A stretch of DNA of 64,000 nt from Tubiluchus corallicola (lineage: Eukaryota > Priapulida > Priapulimorpha > Priapulimorphida > Tubiluchidae): assembly GCA_030141605.1 (NCBI GenBank), contig JAQGDQ010000175.1, forward strand, positions 186,001 through 250,000, read 5' to 3'. The notes under the pieces were generated by a model that saw only the letters and a program-made list of their open reading frames with translations, did not search any database and was not told the origin of the DNA. Every line of letters starts with the position of its first letter. Position 1 is the stretch's first letter. A program made the position numbers and the translations under genes. Below are positions 11,401 to 23,234 of the stretch, piece after piece.

Positions 11401-14400
11401 TACTGTGGTTTGCAAACGTTCTGCATATCACAAAACATTTGGAGAATACAATAAATTCACTATGTTGGTATTCGTGGCCATTTTAGCTTTTCAATTTCTG
11501 TTTTAAATAAAACACAGCTTTAAATAAATTAAAGAAACTATATCTAAATTACTCTGTAATGCATTATACAGGTAAATATCATCACACTGAATTGGCATTG
11601 TTCCTGCTCGTTCTAGTGGTACAGCAGATTAATTACAAACTCTTACTTTAAAGAACTCTCTGGTAGGTTTAAAGCAGCAAGATTGTTGGCATGTTGTTCA
11701 GCAGCTTGGAATTCACTTTGCAGGAGGCATTTATGGAACTTTATTATTTGCTCACATTCCATCCACAGATGAGCATGATTGCTGTAAGTTGGAAAGTTCT
11801 GTCGCACATGTGATAAAATTTCTAGTGAAGTGTGAGTGTCACCCTAAACAGACAAAGCAGCAATACATAGTCACTCGCTTCATTGACAGAATATTTGCAA
11901 CAAAATCATTTTCTACAACTATATATATAAACATTGCGTACCATTTTCAAAATTACAACATTAACGAAATTTACAGAGTTCTGAAAAAGATACATACCAA
12001 TTTAGAATAAATAAATATTCCACTTAAGTCTAATGTTACACTATGGTACTGTTTTAGGTGAAATTATGCTTAATACCCTTAAATTTACTTTTTGAAGTGG
12101 TGTGATATGCTTCCTCAAACAAAAGATCACATTTGAACACATTACAACAAAATATTAGTCATACATTTGCTTCTTCACTTCTTGTTTAACAAGGAGACAT
12201 AACTATGCCATAAACTTACCTAGCTATTCCAATTTTCCTAACTACATCAATGTCCCCTTGCCAAGAAATACAGGTTAACATGACCAGGTTTATAATTGTT
12301 CGATCTCTCTACATATCATGTAAATGTAATTAAGATGTGATAAAGAAACAAACCAATTTTGCATAGAAAGATGCCATGTTACACAAGGCAATACACACTG
12401 CCTCTCCATTGTAGTACACATTTTGCTTGGAAGGATCAGACAGATTCAAGTGCAGCAACGTCTGACTGCATAATGACATCATTGAACTGTAAAATGTTAA
12501 CACTTTGGTAAGAATTACGAAATGTTGGTTGCTACAGCTAGCTATTCACATTAGAGGCAAGGTCATGAGTGCAGAAAAAATCAATAGATCTGGAGAAATA
12601 GGAATGAAATGCTAACATGAAAGTTCTCTTTCATTTTTTAATTGCCAGCTTATTTAAATGGTTTATAACAGCAATAAAATAAACTTGCTACAAATGACAA
12701 ATTTCGAAGAAATCATTTGTACGATAATATCATAACTTAGTAGTTAAGTGTGATGCTATTACAATATGTGCAACATTGTATAACCTTTTTTCAAACCAGT
12801 CTAGCTGACAGCAACTAACTTCAACAGTGCAGTCACTTATTAAAGTTGTTCAATCACAATTAGGAATTAAGGTATCAAAACTTATACATTATTAAGCATA
12901 CATTATATAACTTGAAGTAAAAACAGAATTCTGCTTAGCTATTTTTTGTTATTGATAGTCTTGGGCTGCAGTAAATTCTTTACACGAATTTTAGTGAAAG
13001 ACTTGCTTCATTTTTCAACTATTGTGTGAAAAGGTAATGTGGGAACAAGTACCTTTCATTCCATATGATAGCTCTGACCACAAAATGAAGAAGAGGTTAA
13101 AGAATATGTCTGAATGATAAAAGAAATACCTGTTGCCGTACATATCCCACAATGCTGCTTTTTGCGCGTAGCTTGTTGCAAGCAGATCTAAATGAGAGTC
13201 TTGACAGTTGAGAATATCGCTTTTAACTAGGAACTCAAAAGTGTTAGCAGGCGAAACCTTCATTAAAGCTTTGTGCCTTGTAAATGATTGGATTCCTACT
13301 GACACAAGGTACTGAAATGACATGAGAGAATAACAGTACTAACAAAACATTTACATCCTGCTTACTAAATTAAATAGTAGCTGTTTTTGTAGAACTGTGT
13401 ATGATGCCTATATCAGAACAGCTTCTGTATTAGTGAGCATTCCTTAATGTTTATCCTCAATATAGATGACTATTGACTCGTATATCACAGTAGTAACAGC
13501 TTCTGCTTATAAACATTATGCTACTGTATAAACTGAGCTAGTTTGAGCAACAAACAGCGGCATGCAATTCAAAATAACCACATTAAGCATGACAATCGAA
13601 ATGCCCAGTAATGTGTCAAGAATTTTATAGATGTTAAAACAGGCCCATGATAATCAACAACGTTATATATGTTAAAACAGGCACATAATTGCTAAGTTGG
13701 TATAAATCAGGAGTGTCCAACATACGGCCCGCCATGCGTTTCTATCCGGCCCGCGAACTTTCTCTTATTTTGTCAAAATTTAATACAAAGCTTCATTGCG
13801 CATTGCGACTTCTACTGTTGGAGCAGACATAGACTACTTGTGCAAACAAAAGCAGTGCCAGATTTCACATTAAACTGATCAAAAGCATAAACAAGACTGT
13901 CTCTTCTAGCTTAAATGTAACATAAAATGTATTTTGTGCTTCATTGTCTTTTTGTGGTTATGAAATTGCTAATCCGGCCCGCGACTACTTTGAAGGTTGT
14001 ACACTTGGCCCTCAGTTCAAAAAGGTTGGACACCCCTGGTATAAATCATAGTCAGTGCTATACAGTAACACTGTATATAAATTTTCACTTCTATAAACAT
14101 ATGTAACATACTTGTGGAAGGTTTCTGCCTTTAGGAATTCTGTTCATTTGTGATGTTATAACTGGCTGCGCTCAAAGATGGTTGGTTAGGTTTTTAAGCT
14201 AATATTAATTATCATTATCAGAAATGCTTTGGTATTTGTTAAAATGTATACTTTTTATTGTAATTTAAAATGGGGTAGGATATGAAAAATCACTCAATAT
14301 AGCAAAAACTATTAAATAATTTTTTTTCATCATGTGTATAACGATGCAGTAAATATAAAAATACTAAAGCGTTTCTGATAATGATATTTAATATTAGCTT

Positions 14401-17400
14401 AAAAACTTAACTAACCATCTTTGAGCACAGCCAGTTATAACATCACAAATGAACAGAATTCCTCAAGGCAGAAACCTTTCACAAGTGTGTTACACGTGTT
14501 TACAGAAGTGAAAATTTATATACAGTGTTACTGTATAGCACTGACTATGATTTATGCCAACTTAGCAATTATGTGCCAGTTTTAACATCTATAACGTTGT
14601 TGATTATCATGTACCTGTTTTAACATCTATAACGTTGTTGATTATCATGTGCCTGTTTTAACATCTATAACGTTGTTGATTATCATGGGCCTGTTTTAAC
14701 ATCTATAACGTTGTTGATTATCATGGGCCTGTTTTAACATCTATAAAATTCTTGACATAATACTGGGCATTTCGATTGTCATGCCTAATGTGCTTGTTTA
14801 AATTGCATTGAAAGGATATGAAAAATCACTCAATATAGCAAAATTTATTAAATAAATTTTTTTCATCGTGTGTATAACGATGCAGTAAATGTTATTAAAT
14901 TCAAAAGTGCAGTATTATTATTTTAATGGTGTTACACTGCATTAGCCTTTATATGAGTTTTGTGTTGCATCTTTCTGCGAGCTTAACAACCACTAAACTA
15001 AAGAATTTGGACTTGAGCAATGAGCAGACATAGATAAGAACTTGGACTAGCGGAATAGGAGCTAACTACTTCAGTGATTAAAGACAGTGCATCCAGAAAT
15101 ATTCTCAACATAATTACCGACAATCCTAGCTCTCCTGCTTTACAAATAGATCGATGCATTAGATCTTCAACATCTCTGCTTGTTGTCTGTTGTATTTTAT
15201 ACAACCAACCAAGAGCATGCTGCAAGCAGACATTGTCATTCGATTCCTGCGCCATACGAATGGCTTCATTTACAGCAGCTAGCGCCTCCTGCCTGCCAAA
15301 ATTAAGAGCAGTTTGAAAAGTAATTCCCTCAAACGTAATAATTATTTTGAAAAAAATGCAATCAAATTACTTGCCTATAAAAACTTGTTTAAACTTACCT
15401 ATGTCCAAATCGATAATGAAGTGCAGTAAGATTCAAAGCTGCATATCGAAAGCTGCGTCCAGCTTCCTCCCGAGATGTCTTTGTATCATATGAGTTTAGG
15501 GAACATCGGTCAAAATAATGATGCAAACTATCAACTGCTAGGCAGTAATCATGAAGCCGCAAGCTATTCAGATAACTAAGAAAATGCTGCAATAAAAATT
15601 ACTGGTATAAATCACATTGAAATTAAAATCTTATCTTTTATAATATAGAAAGTTTGTATCATTAATACATGGTTTTAGCAACGTACACATATAATATTAT
15701 TATGTTTAATTTAAAAGCAAAGCAATTAAAATTTTCTGCTACAGATCAGCAGAAAAATTGCAAAAACATTAATAAAAAAATAATGTCAATAGGTGTGTGA
15801 AACACCATCATTTTAGGTCTGTAACGATACACCCAAGTCACGATACTAACCTCATGATACAATACGCATGTTAATACACCAGAGTTTATGTTTGCAGGCT
15901 TATAAAAAAAACTAGATGAAGCAGTTGATAATAAATGCTAAATCAACAAACTGGTTCATTTTTACCTATTACTTGCATAATGTGTAGGCTATTGTTTGCG
16001 TTGTAAACCACCAGAAAAGCAAAACAAATCATATCAAACGCTTTAGGTTTAAAAGTTGCTTATGCATTTTCTGTTTCGTGTTTGCCATTTTACGAGTTTA
16101 TATGCAAACAACGTAACTAACTACTTGTCAAACACCTTGTCAATCGTTTTAGTGTCTGTATCAAGTCAACTGTATCAACTGCACTGATTGCACGGTATCT
16201 ACTACACTTACACTAAACAGTTTTATCTTGATTCACTTCAAATTGTAGGATCAAGTGTGTGCTAATTTGCTGGATATCATTGATTCAGATTATCATGATA
16301 CGGGTGCACTTTGGCGATTTGCATATTGTAATAAAAGATATCATGATACATTGATGTATCATTACAAGCCTACACCATTTGGCATTAAATTTCTGTCACT
16401 GATGTTTCTATATCACAGATGTACTAACTTGTACATTAAGCAGCGGCTTAGCTATTAGTAAATTAAGGTCTCTAATATATAGAAATCTATAATAAAACTT
16501 ACTGCTTCAGCAAGTTCTGGGTTGGATTTGAGTAGCATCCCAAGACGAGACTGCAACTCTTTTGCACTAAGCGCTTGAATTTCATTTCTTTGCAGCAGAA
16601 TGGACTGTTGGGCAATAAAATATTCTGCCTGTTTTTGTGAATACATGCCACTTCGAAAAACACTTGAAATTCTAAACAAACAAATTATAGAAAACTTAAA
16701 ATGTTGACAGCATACCAGAGATTACATAATCATTGTGTTAGGTATTTTGTAGGTTTTGCAATAGAACTTGATAAAAAAGTTTGTAAGCCTGCATTCTATT
16801 TAATTAAAGCAATGATGATAATTAAATAAATGATACTTTACGATTGCTTTACTTAATTTATTCATTTAAATACAGTAAATAACAATTTAGTATCATATAA
16901 TGTTATCAAAGAATTTAAAAAAACTATCCGCAGAAGCTGCCAAAACATCTGGATACTGTGATATGAACTATGGTACATAATTTCATTAGAAAAATAATAT
17001 TTTAACACAACAATAAACAAATTGTAATAATGAAAGAATAAAACAACCTGTCAGAAATTTCTTCTGGCTTTTCAATATGGATGCTTATTTCTGACTCATC
17101 AAGATCATTTCCAAGGTCAGCAATCGATGTTTCAGTGCAGTCTAAGGTTACTTGATGACTTTTATGCATTTTATAATATTTATTAAAAGCCTTACAGAGC
17201 TTCGTTATCTGGCTGAAATACATCTTCTCAAACGATAAATACATCCGTCTGATAAAAAAGCCTAAAACATTGAAATCAGAATTAAAATATATAATATGAG
17301 AAACTGGGATTAAAAATTATAAGTACATAAATAAATTGAAAAATGTTAAAACAAAAAATAAATAAAAATTTGTAGATTTAATTTATTTACAAAAAAACAA

Positions 17401-20400
17401 GTAGGTTACAAACCATGTCATTATTAATATTAATCACTTACCTGCTTGCCACTGAAGCTAATGTGGCATTGACACATGGGCTTGTACAGCAGTGCTAGTC
17501 TTCAAAAATGCACAATAATTACAATTAAAATGCAGGTAAAATTGACTAGTTGTATTTACCTACTACGCTGCTTTTATGTACAAGTGCAGATGAATCAGAC
17601 AGTAAGCCATGGGCTGTTTGAATGGTATCCATCAATTTGCCAATGCCTTGCACATAAATCTGTTCAACACTAAACATAAATAAACAAACAAACAAAGTGA
17701 AAAAAGCTGTTCAGATAATGTGAAATTTACCGTATTGAACAAAGGGCTCAACAGTCGACACAGAAAGCCGTACTGAAACTAACTTCTAAACCAAAACTCT
17801 AGCAAAAAAAGTATGTCATATGCAAGTAGTAACAATCAACTGATGATAAGCTTCACTTTTAAATGTGCTACAAAATGTTTTAATGCATTTAAACATGTTG
17901 CAAATGCACCACAATAAAAGACTAAATTACACATTAGTTAATTGGTCAGTACTTTCAGAGCCAACAATTTTTATAAAATAAAGAAAATTTTAAATGCAGC
18001 ATGATTATATAATTTTTGTTGTTTGTTTTTGTGGTGTCACAGAAAAAATTTCAGCATTGATGGCCTATGCTGAGAATTTTTTTTAGAGTTGGACCAAACT
18101 TAAATAGTCTTGTAATGCTAAACAATTTTGGATTGCTCACTTGCAAATAACTCTGTAGAGCTATCCGTTTTGCCGTGATGTTGTTATCATTCATATAATA
18201 ATGAAAAAACTTTGCTGTTTACCCATTGTGTGAGAAACAATGCTAGTCAATTATCACACATTTGGATTCCACGGCAACTAAAGACATATCTACATCTTAG
18301 CACAAGTTTTTTATATCGTCTTGATCATTTTGCCTTGGAGCATGCTCACTAGACGTTCGTTTTTCATTATTTTCTGTCCGAGATATAACCGCTTTTTTGA
18401 CGTATCAGAATTATTTCAATATGAAAAATTCTGTGAGCCGATGATGTTGACAGTGCCACACTACTGCGCTTAAATTACATACAGATGCTTTTAATACTTT
18501 AATAATGAATTTAATGAGGTAAGGTAGAGAGCGAGGTAGAGAGAGGAAGGGAAAGAGAGGGAGAGAGAGGGAGAGAGAGTGAGAGAGAAAGAGAGAGAGT
18601 GAGTGAGTGAGAGAGAGAGAAAGGGAGGGTGAGAGAAAAGAGAAAGAAACAGGAGACAGAAGGAGAGAGGAAGAGGGAGGGAGAGAAAGAAGCAGTGAAG
18701 AGGAGAGATTCTATTGAAATAATGTAAAGACTACATAACGTAAAAATGGAAATAGTGTTCTAAATGAAGTGTCATAGCAGTTGGGCTGAAAAAACTAAAT
18801 AAGTGAATAACCAAATGCTTCGCATCCTGAACCAGTTTTTATTTAACATTCATGACAGACAAAGCAAGAGGGCAAACCATCAATACTTAACTGACATCCC
18901 TTAAGTCTACTACACCCTCATACTAATGATTAATCACAGATAGAAGTCCAGGGAAAGTTATGAGGGCCCTGTTGCAGTGAAAAATCAATGAGCAAGGCTA
19001 CACAGTAAACTATAATGTTAGTTATATAAAATTAAGATAGGCAATAGCAAACCTGTTTTTAAAAGCAATGGAAAGATTCTGATCAACGGTTTCTACAACT
19101 TGACTTAGTAACTTCTCAAGGGATACATCAGGACACTGAAAAATTGGAGAGAATATACAACAATACATAAAAATGAGTGATATTTATTGCTAAGGTTGAA
19201 ACTATCACATCAAAAAGATGTCAAACTTAGCATATTATTAGTTAAAGAAAAAAGTCGAGAAAGATGTTGTAACTTCAGTAGTTTAAGTCCCAAATAATCT
19301 GCATATATATGTAACTGAAATAGATCAAACCGACATACTTGTAGAGAAATAGGATTTAACTTGTGTTATTATGCTTTGTACTGTATATGACATTAGCAGA
19401 AAATGCACTTTATTAAATAAGGAAGGACTCTCAAGTGATGATAAAAAAGATGCTGAGGAAACCATGTTTACTGCTAACTAAACCGTAAAAACCAGGAAAC
19501 AAGGAAAAAGTAATGAGAAAAACAGTAAGGAAATTCACGCCTCATGTATGTCACTGAAAGGTCACTAATAGAATAGACGAAATGTCATCATTATGAAACA
19601 CGATGCTGCTTTGGAGCAGAGGTCACTGAAAGCTCACCATCATGTAATGTGACACTGCTTCAAAGCAGAAGCCAATGACATCATTGTGAACTGTGATACT
19701 GCACTTCTGAGCAGCGGTCACAAAAAGATCACATTATGAAACATGGATACTTCGGACCACACATCGCTGAAAGGTCGCCATTATGAAATGTGGTACTACA
19801 TTCGAGAAGAGGTCGTTAAAAGGTTATCATTATGAAATGTGATGAAGCTTCTGAGCAGAGGTAAACGCTGTGTTCATAATAAGATGCTGCTGCTTCAGAG
19901 CACATGTTACTGAAAGTTTACCACTATGAAATGTGGTACTACATCTGAGAAGAGGTCACTTTAAATGGATACAGTGCCAAACTTTTTAACAATAAGACAA
20001 CACAAAAAGTAGAGGTGAGCAAATACTACCAGAAATCGAATTTGAATAGAATTTTTGGTTTTGAATTTGAATGCTAACAAATTTCAAAATTTTGAATTTG
20101 AATCAAATTCAGTAATAAAGACAGTCCAATAAATTTTGTGTAAATAATAAAAATAATAATGTGTGCAAAAAAGTGAAAAAGCCAATTTAGTTGTGGGATG
20201 ACAAAGACTGTGCATGTAGCATGAATACTTGGATACTTATAAGATTTTATGGCCACAAAGACTATAATGACTGATTTGTGCAGCTAAAATTAAGAATCAT
20301 GTAAAATAGCAGTCTAGTAAACCTACTTTTACTTACTGGTTTTCAAGTGATATGTTTGAGATTAGTTGTCATTTTGCACATTTCAAACTGTATATTTCTT

Positions 20401-21958
20401 GCAAGGTGTTGCTGATCACTCATTAAACTTAAAGGATAATGAAATAAGTAGGCCTACTTGCTTGTACAAGCCATGTTAACAGTGCAAATATTTTCCAAAA
20501 TTACTACGATATGGCCCGATACGCATACTGCCGAGTGCAGGCGATCGCTAATGCTAGTGAATAATTGCCACTCTCACTACTTATTTTCATTTTACAGCAG
20601 CTTGCAAAGATCGCACATATTGCTTTTGCTCTAAAGTTAATCTAGCAATAATTTGTTAAAAAATAGTGTGCAAAAATTGCAATTGAATTGTTCTGACTGC
20701 ATGACATTTCAAATGTTTGAATGGCAAAGAATGAAAGCAATTGGGGCATTGAATTATTCAAATTCACAATTTGAAGTTCCAATAAAAATCAAATAAAAAA
20801 GTTTTTGATGCTCACACCTAACTGAAAGGTATCGGCATGATTTTTCTCAAACTTAGGTGTGGAACTCTTTACCATAATCATTAATTAGAGAGTGCAAGTA
20901 AACATAAACTTGTGATTTTTAATTTAAAATATCATAACAACATGTGCTGCCATCTACCGTTAACATAACTTATTATTTGAATCAAGTTTAATCCAGGTTG
21001 TGGCCTTGGTCTGTGCTGCCCAGTCACCTGTATCTGCTGGGCTTCCCATATATGGTAGTGTTGATTGCTAGTGTGCTTTGCTAGCCAATCAGGTAAGCTC
21101 AGTGGATACATGTGATCTGCAAAGGCCTAGCCTAGGCTTTATATTTGCTCTTGCTTTTTCTTCTTGAGCATGGCTATTGATTGTACGTCATGTGTAATAT
21201 CAGTGCAATGTGTAAATATTAATAAAAGTCTATCACAGTCCACATGATTTCAAAGTATGTTCTAACCACCAGAAGTGAACCAGCCCATAGCAGTCCAATA
21301 TTCTACAAAGTCAATACTCCCTTCTATGCTGTTTGCTATAAAAGCTTTCTACACTGTTATTTTTTTAAAAAAATGTGTATTAAGTGGGAGAGTATTTATA
21401 AACTAATGATGAGTACTTGAACAATGTCGTTTTGGGATGATATGCGATCGATGCGAGTTCGGATTAGCTCAGAGCAAAAGTCACTGAAAAGTTAAAACCA
21501 TGTAATGAGATGATAAAGTTAAAACCATCTAATGCTTCAAAGCACAGGTCGCTGAGAAGCACCTTGATGAAACATTCATACTGTCATAGCAGCTTCAAAA
21601 AGAACTGTCACATGATCAGGAAATTTGTATTTAATTTTACAATTAAAACTTTGTGTAAGTCGAGTTCTTGTCTTCACTTATTTAATTTAATTATAGCATG
21701 AACAAGCACTAGCTGTTTTTAAAGCACAAACTTTTAGTACCTTACCTGGAGGATGTTTAACAGTAACATTGCAAAATCTCTTCTCTGCGTGCTTGTTAAT
21801 AGAGTCTTATCTTTACTTATCAATGACAAGTACTCATTAATAAGAATCAAAATGCTGATCTTGTGTGGAGTTACTTGAACATTAGTTTCATGTGCAGAGT
21901 ACAGACAGAGATGAGGCAAACTGGCTGTCATTGTTTCTCCAGCATTTGTGGACGACAT
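5405..21958 (-). CDS. ANAPC5: Anaphase-promoting complex subunit 5 (APC5), 14 secure and 3 tentative coding exons
   Basis: APC5 is a TPR-rich scaffold subunit of the APC/C ubiquitin ligase, which drives mitotic exit. Coding exons in transcript order: 21958-21746, 19135-19053, 17669-17560, 17261-17048, 16671-16503, 15586-15399, 15292-15118, 13311-13130, 12486-12354, 11843-11647, 10507-10379, 8821-8674, 7559-7397, 6862-6807. All these junctions keep phase and encode 720 codons that are collinear with the human protein (755 aa). Landmarks are VTPHKISILILINEY, SQKQAEYF, HFLSYLNSLRLHDY, FRYAALNLTALHYRFGH, AQESNDNVCLQHALGWLY, VSVGIQSF and AQKAALWDMYGN. Three short tentative exons finish the C-terminus: 5983-5944 (KVVERLRSALLVY), 5510-5482 (FVANLYCKL) and 5438-5405 with its stop. 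An alternative last exon, 5422-5374, reads AMSFLEKKFKFGASR. The junction between 6807 and 5983 is out of phase as drawn, so the exact C-terminus is unresolved. The start ATG at 21958 follows an acceptor at 22005, implying a 5'UTR intron. Confidence 0.94.
5641..5825. repeat. Dispersed repeat, copy 1 of 2
   Basis: This stretch is clearly similar to 50283-50460 in the same orientation. Shared blocks include TATAGCAAACAT, GGTTATTGCGTA and GCCTRTTGCC in the same order. No coding potential or terminal structure was recognised. It lies in the tentative 3' part of ANAPC5. Confidence 0.6.
10720..11350. repeat. Possible decayed transposon fragment in an ANAPC5 intron
   Basis: A G-rich, locally atypical stretch (GGGGGAGGGCAGTGGCGA near 10731) is followed on the minus strand by two short open frames (10884-11117 and 11160-11345). 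These include LKEFFSENHPEFDMILRENN. Base composition differs from the intron around it. I cannot assign a family, so this is only a candidate remnant. Confidence 0.3.
13708..14038. mobile_element. hAT-like non-autonomous element (331 bp) with perfect 8-bp target duplication
   Basis: The left end CAGGAGTGTCCAAC and the reverse complement of the right end, CAGGGGTGTCCAACC, form terminal inverted repeats. GTATAAAT flanks both sides (13700-13707 and 14039-14046). The internal CGGCCCGC-type motifs near both ends are typical of hAT miniature elements. There is no transposase frame. It is inserted in the left arm of the inverted duplication; the right arm keeps the empty site. Confidence 0.85.
14579..14750. 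repeat. 38-bp tandem repeat array, about 4.5 copies
   Basis: Units begin at 14579, 14617, 14655, 14693 and 14731 with GTTTTAACATCTATAACGTT and differ at only a few positions. The array sits inside the right arm of the inverted duplication and is longer than its counterpart in the left arm. Confidence 0.9.
15814..16372. mobile_element. hAT-like miniature element (559 bp)
   Basis: The left end TAGGTCTGTAACGATACA is similar to the reverse complement of the right end, TAGGCTTGTAATGATACA, followed inward by repeated CATGATAC-type words. The flanks CATCATTT (15806-15813) and CACCATTT (16373-16380) match 7 of 8, consistent with an aged 8-bp target duplication. No transposase. It lies in an ANAPC5 intron. 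Confidence 0.75.
18525..18708. repeat. GA-rich microsatellite
   Basis: Imperfect (GAGA)n tract with GAGG, GAAA and GTGA interruptions, in an ANAPC5 intron. Confidence 0.9.
19550..19965. repeat. Degenerate satellite, units of roughly 50-60 bp
   Basis: About seven diverged units follow the pattern ATTATGAAATGTGATACT, then CTTC(A/T)GAGCAGAGGTCACT, then GAAAGGT. The same unit type reappears at 21470-21620. Unit length and sequence vary a good deal, so the array is old. It lies in ANAPC5 coding intron 1. Confidence 0.7.
20010..20820. mobile_element. hAT-like element (811 bp) with AATTTGAAT-rich ends
   Basis: The left end TAGAGGTGAGCAAATACT and the reverse complement of the right end, TAGGTGTGAGCATCAAAA, are inverted. 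Both ends are rich in AAATTTGAATTTGAAT-type words, as in many hAT miniature elements. The flanks ACAAAAAG (20002-20009) and ACTGAAAG (20821-20828) agree at 6 of 8, a possible aged target duplication. The right flank resembles the satellite word CACTGAAAGGT. No transposase frame. Confidence 0.65.
21470..21620. repeat. Second block of the degenerate satellite
   Basis: Units such as GCTTCAAAGCACAGGTCGCT and AGAAGCACCTTGATGAAACA are related to the 19550-19965 array. The two blocks flank the hAT-like element at 20010-20820. Confidence 0.55.
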
Positions 21959-22158
21959 GACACACACTCTTCACGAACGAGGTAATGTCAGTGTTAAATA
22001 GAGCCTGTAAATAAATAAAACCGTAACCTATCGGTATGTAGGTCTCAAATGAATATAATTTAATTTATTTTATTTATATTATACTCGAATGAGTATAAAT
22101 GCCTAATCATTTCCATCTTTAAGTACATTATCCATGCCACTGCTTAAAACAAATACGC

Positions 22159-23070
22159 TGTTGGGAGCCGTTTGGACCACTGCGCCAAGTAGACCACTTG
22201 ATGCGCTAAAAGTAGTGTCCTACATGGGCAGCCCAAGTAGGACACTAGCGATTTTTGTCGAGAAACTTGCTCTGGCAAAACTTGTTTCCAGTTTATATTA
22301 CCATTGTTTATAAGTATTGTTATGACATAATAAAGCATAAAACAAAATTTCTTTTAGAAACGGATATTCCTTGGCAATTTACAAATGCATTTCTTACAAT
22401 AATTTCATCATTATGATTAACTCCATTAATATATCATAACATTAAACCTAGTATCTAATGCTTTAAAGAGAGAAATTCTGCACACAGTTATTACAGAAAT
22501 AATTGCAAATTTAAAAATGAGACAGATGCTGCTAAGCCTTCACAACACCAAAAAGTAATTTTTAACATTTAAGAAAAGCAAGGATAATTAGTTTTAATAT
22601 TATCAGTAGTATTGTAACATGTAGGGCACTGTCCTACATGGCTCGCTAGCCCATGTAGGACACATAGATCGCTAGAACGTTTACTTATAAGAAAACAATT
22701 ATTTGCCCAAGAGGTAGTGAAACGGATCACCTGTTTGTGAAGTGAGACAAAATCAAAAATGATATACCTTAAACAAATGTTGAATTCGCAAAAAAGTGAG
22801 GTTTTTTCACTTCAACAACATTAATATCGAAACCAAATTTAATATTGTCCGTTCTACCAGCTCAGAATAAAATTCTTTTATTTTATTAGATGTATAATAA
22901 ATTATTCAACGTGTATTAACGTTTTTAATTATTATTATTACATAAACAAGCACAACGGACGGTGTCAGTACACTTAACGACTGAATTCACGACCTGTCTC
23001 TAGTGTCCTACTTGGGCAGCCCAAGTAGACCCCGGTCTACTTGGCGCAGTGGTCCAAACGGCTCCCAACA
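22159..23070. mobile_element. 912-bp element with perfect 37-bp terminal inverted repeats
   Basis: Positions 22159-22195 (starting TGTTGGGAGCCGTTTGGACC) are the exact reverse complement of 23034-23070. Inside each end is a palindrome-rich block (GTCCTACATGGGCAGCCC at left, GTCCTACTTGGGCAGCCC at right), and a further near-palindrome around GTCCTACATGGCTCGCTAGC lies near 22632-22662. No coding frame longer than about 60 codons is present, so it is non-autonomous. I see no convincing target duplication and cannot assign a superfamily. It lies upstream of the first coding exon of ANAPC5. Confidence 0.85.
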
Positions 23071-23234
23071 CCCTTCTATTTCAAATTAATTTAATAACTT
23101 AAGCTTTTTCTTGTTTTCATTTCGCGCATCTAAAAAGTAATACACAATGCCATGTCAATACACGTGACGGGCGCGGACTACGCCACTAGCCGTTGTAGGA
23201 CGTTTCTGCTAAATCGCATGTGCTAAATTTGCGG

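Larger units (their letters stand above)
13561..14893. repeat. Large inverted duplication with internal 38-bp tandem repeats
   Basis: The left arm (about 13561-14250, interrupted by the hAT element) and the right arm (about 14350-14811) are diverged reverse complements. Paired landmarks are CATGACAATCG (left) and CGATTGTCATG (right), GCTAAGTTGG and CCAACTTAGC, and CAAAGATGGTTGGTTAG and CTAACTAACCATCTTTG. The loop segment 14275-14356 recurs as a direct repeat at 14815-14893. The right arm carries four 38-bp units plus a partial fifth (14579-14750), whereas the left arm has little more than one. It lies wholly in the ANAPC5 intron 13312-15117. Confidence 0.8.

Noticed and set aside
17442-17460. 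Possible extra ANAPC5 exon on the minus strand (LQWQA before FFIRRM)
   Set aside because: The exon at 17560-17669 ends HKSSVVG in the right phase and joins 17261 directly, matching the human sequence. The extra block is not needed and has no good start.
20990-21260. Possible solo LTR (TATA-like CTTTATATTTGCT, then AATAAAAG and TATCACAGTCCACA)
   Set aside because: Promoter-like and poly(A)-like words are suggestively spaced, but I could not find matching TG...CA ends with a target duplication or a second LTR.
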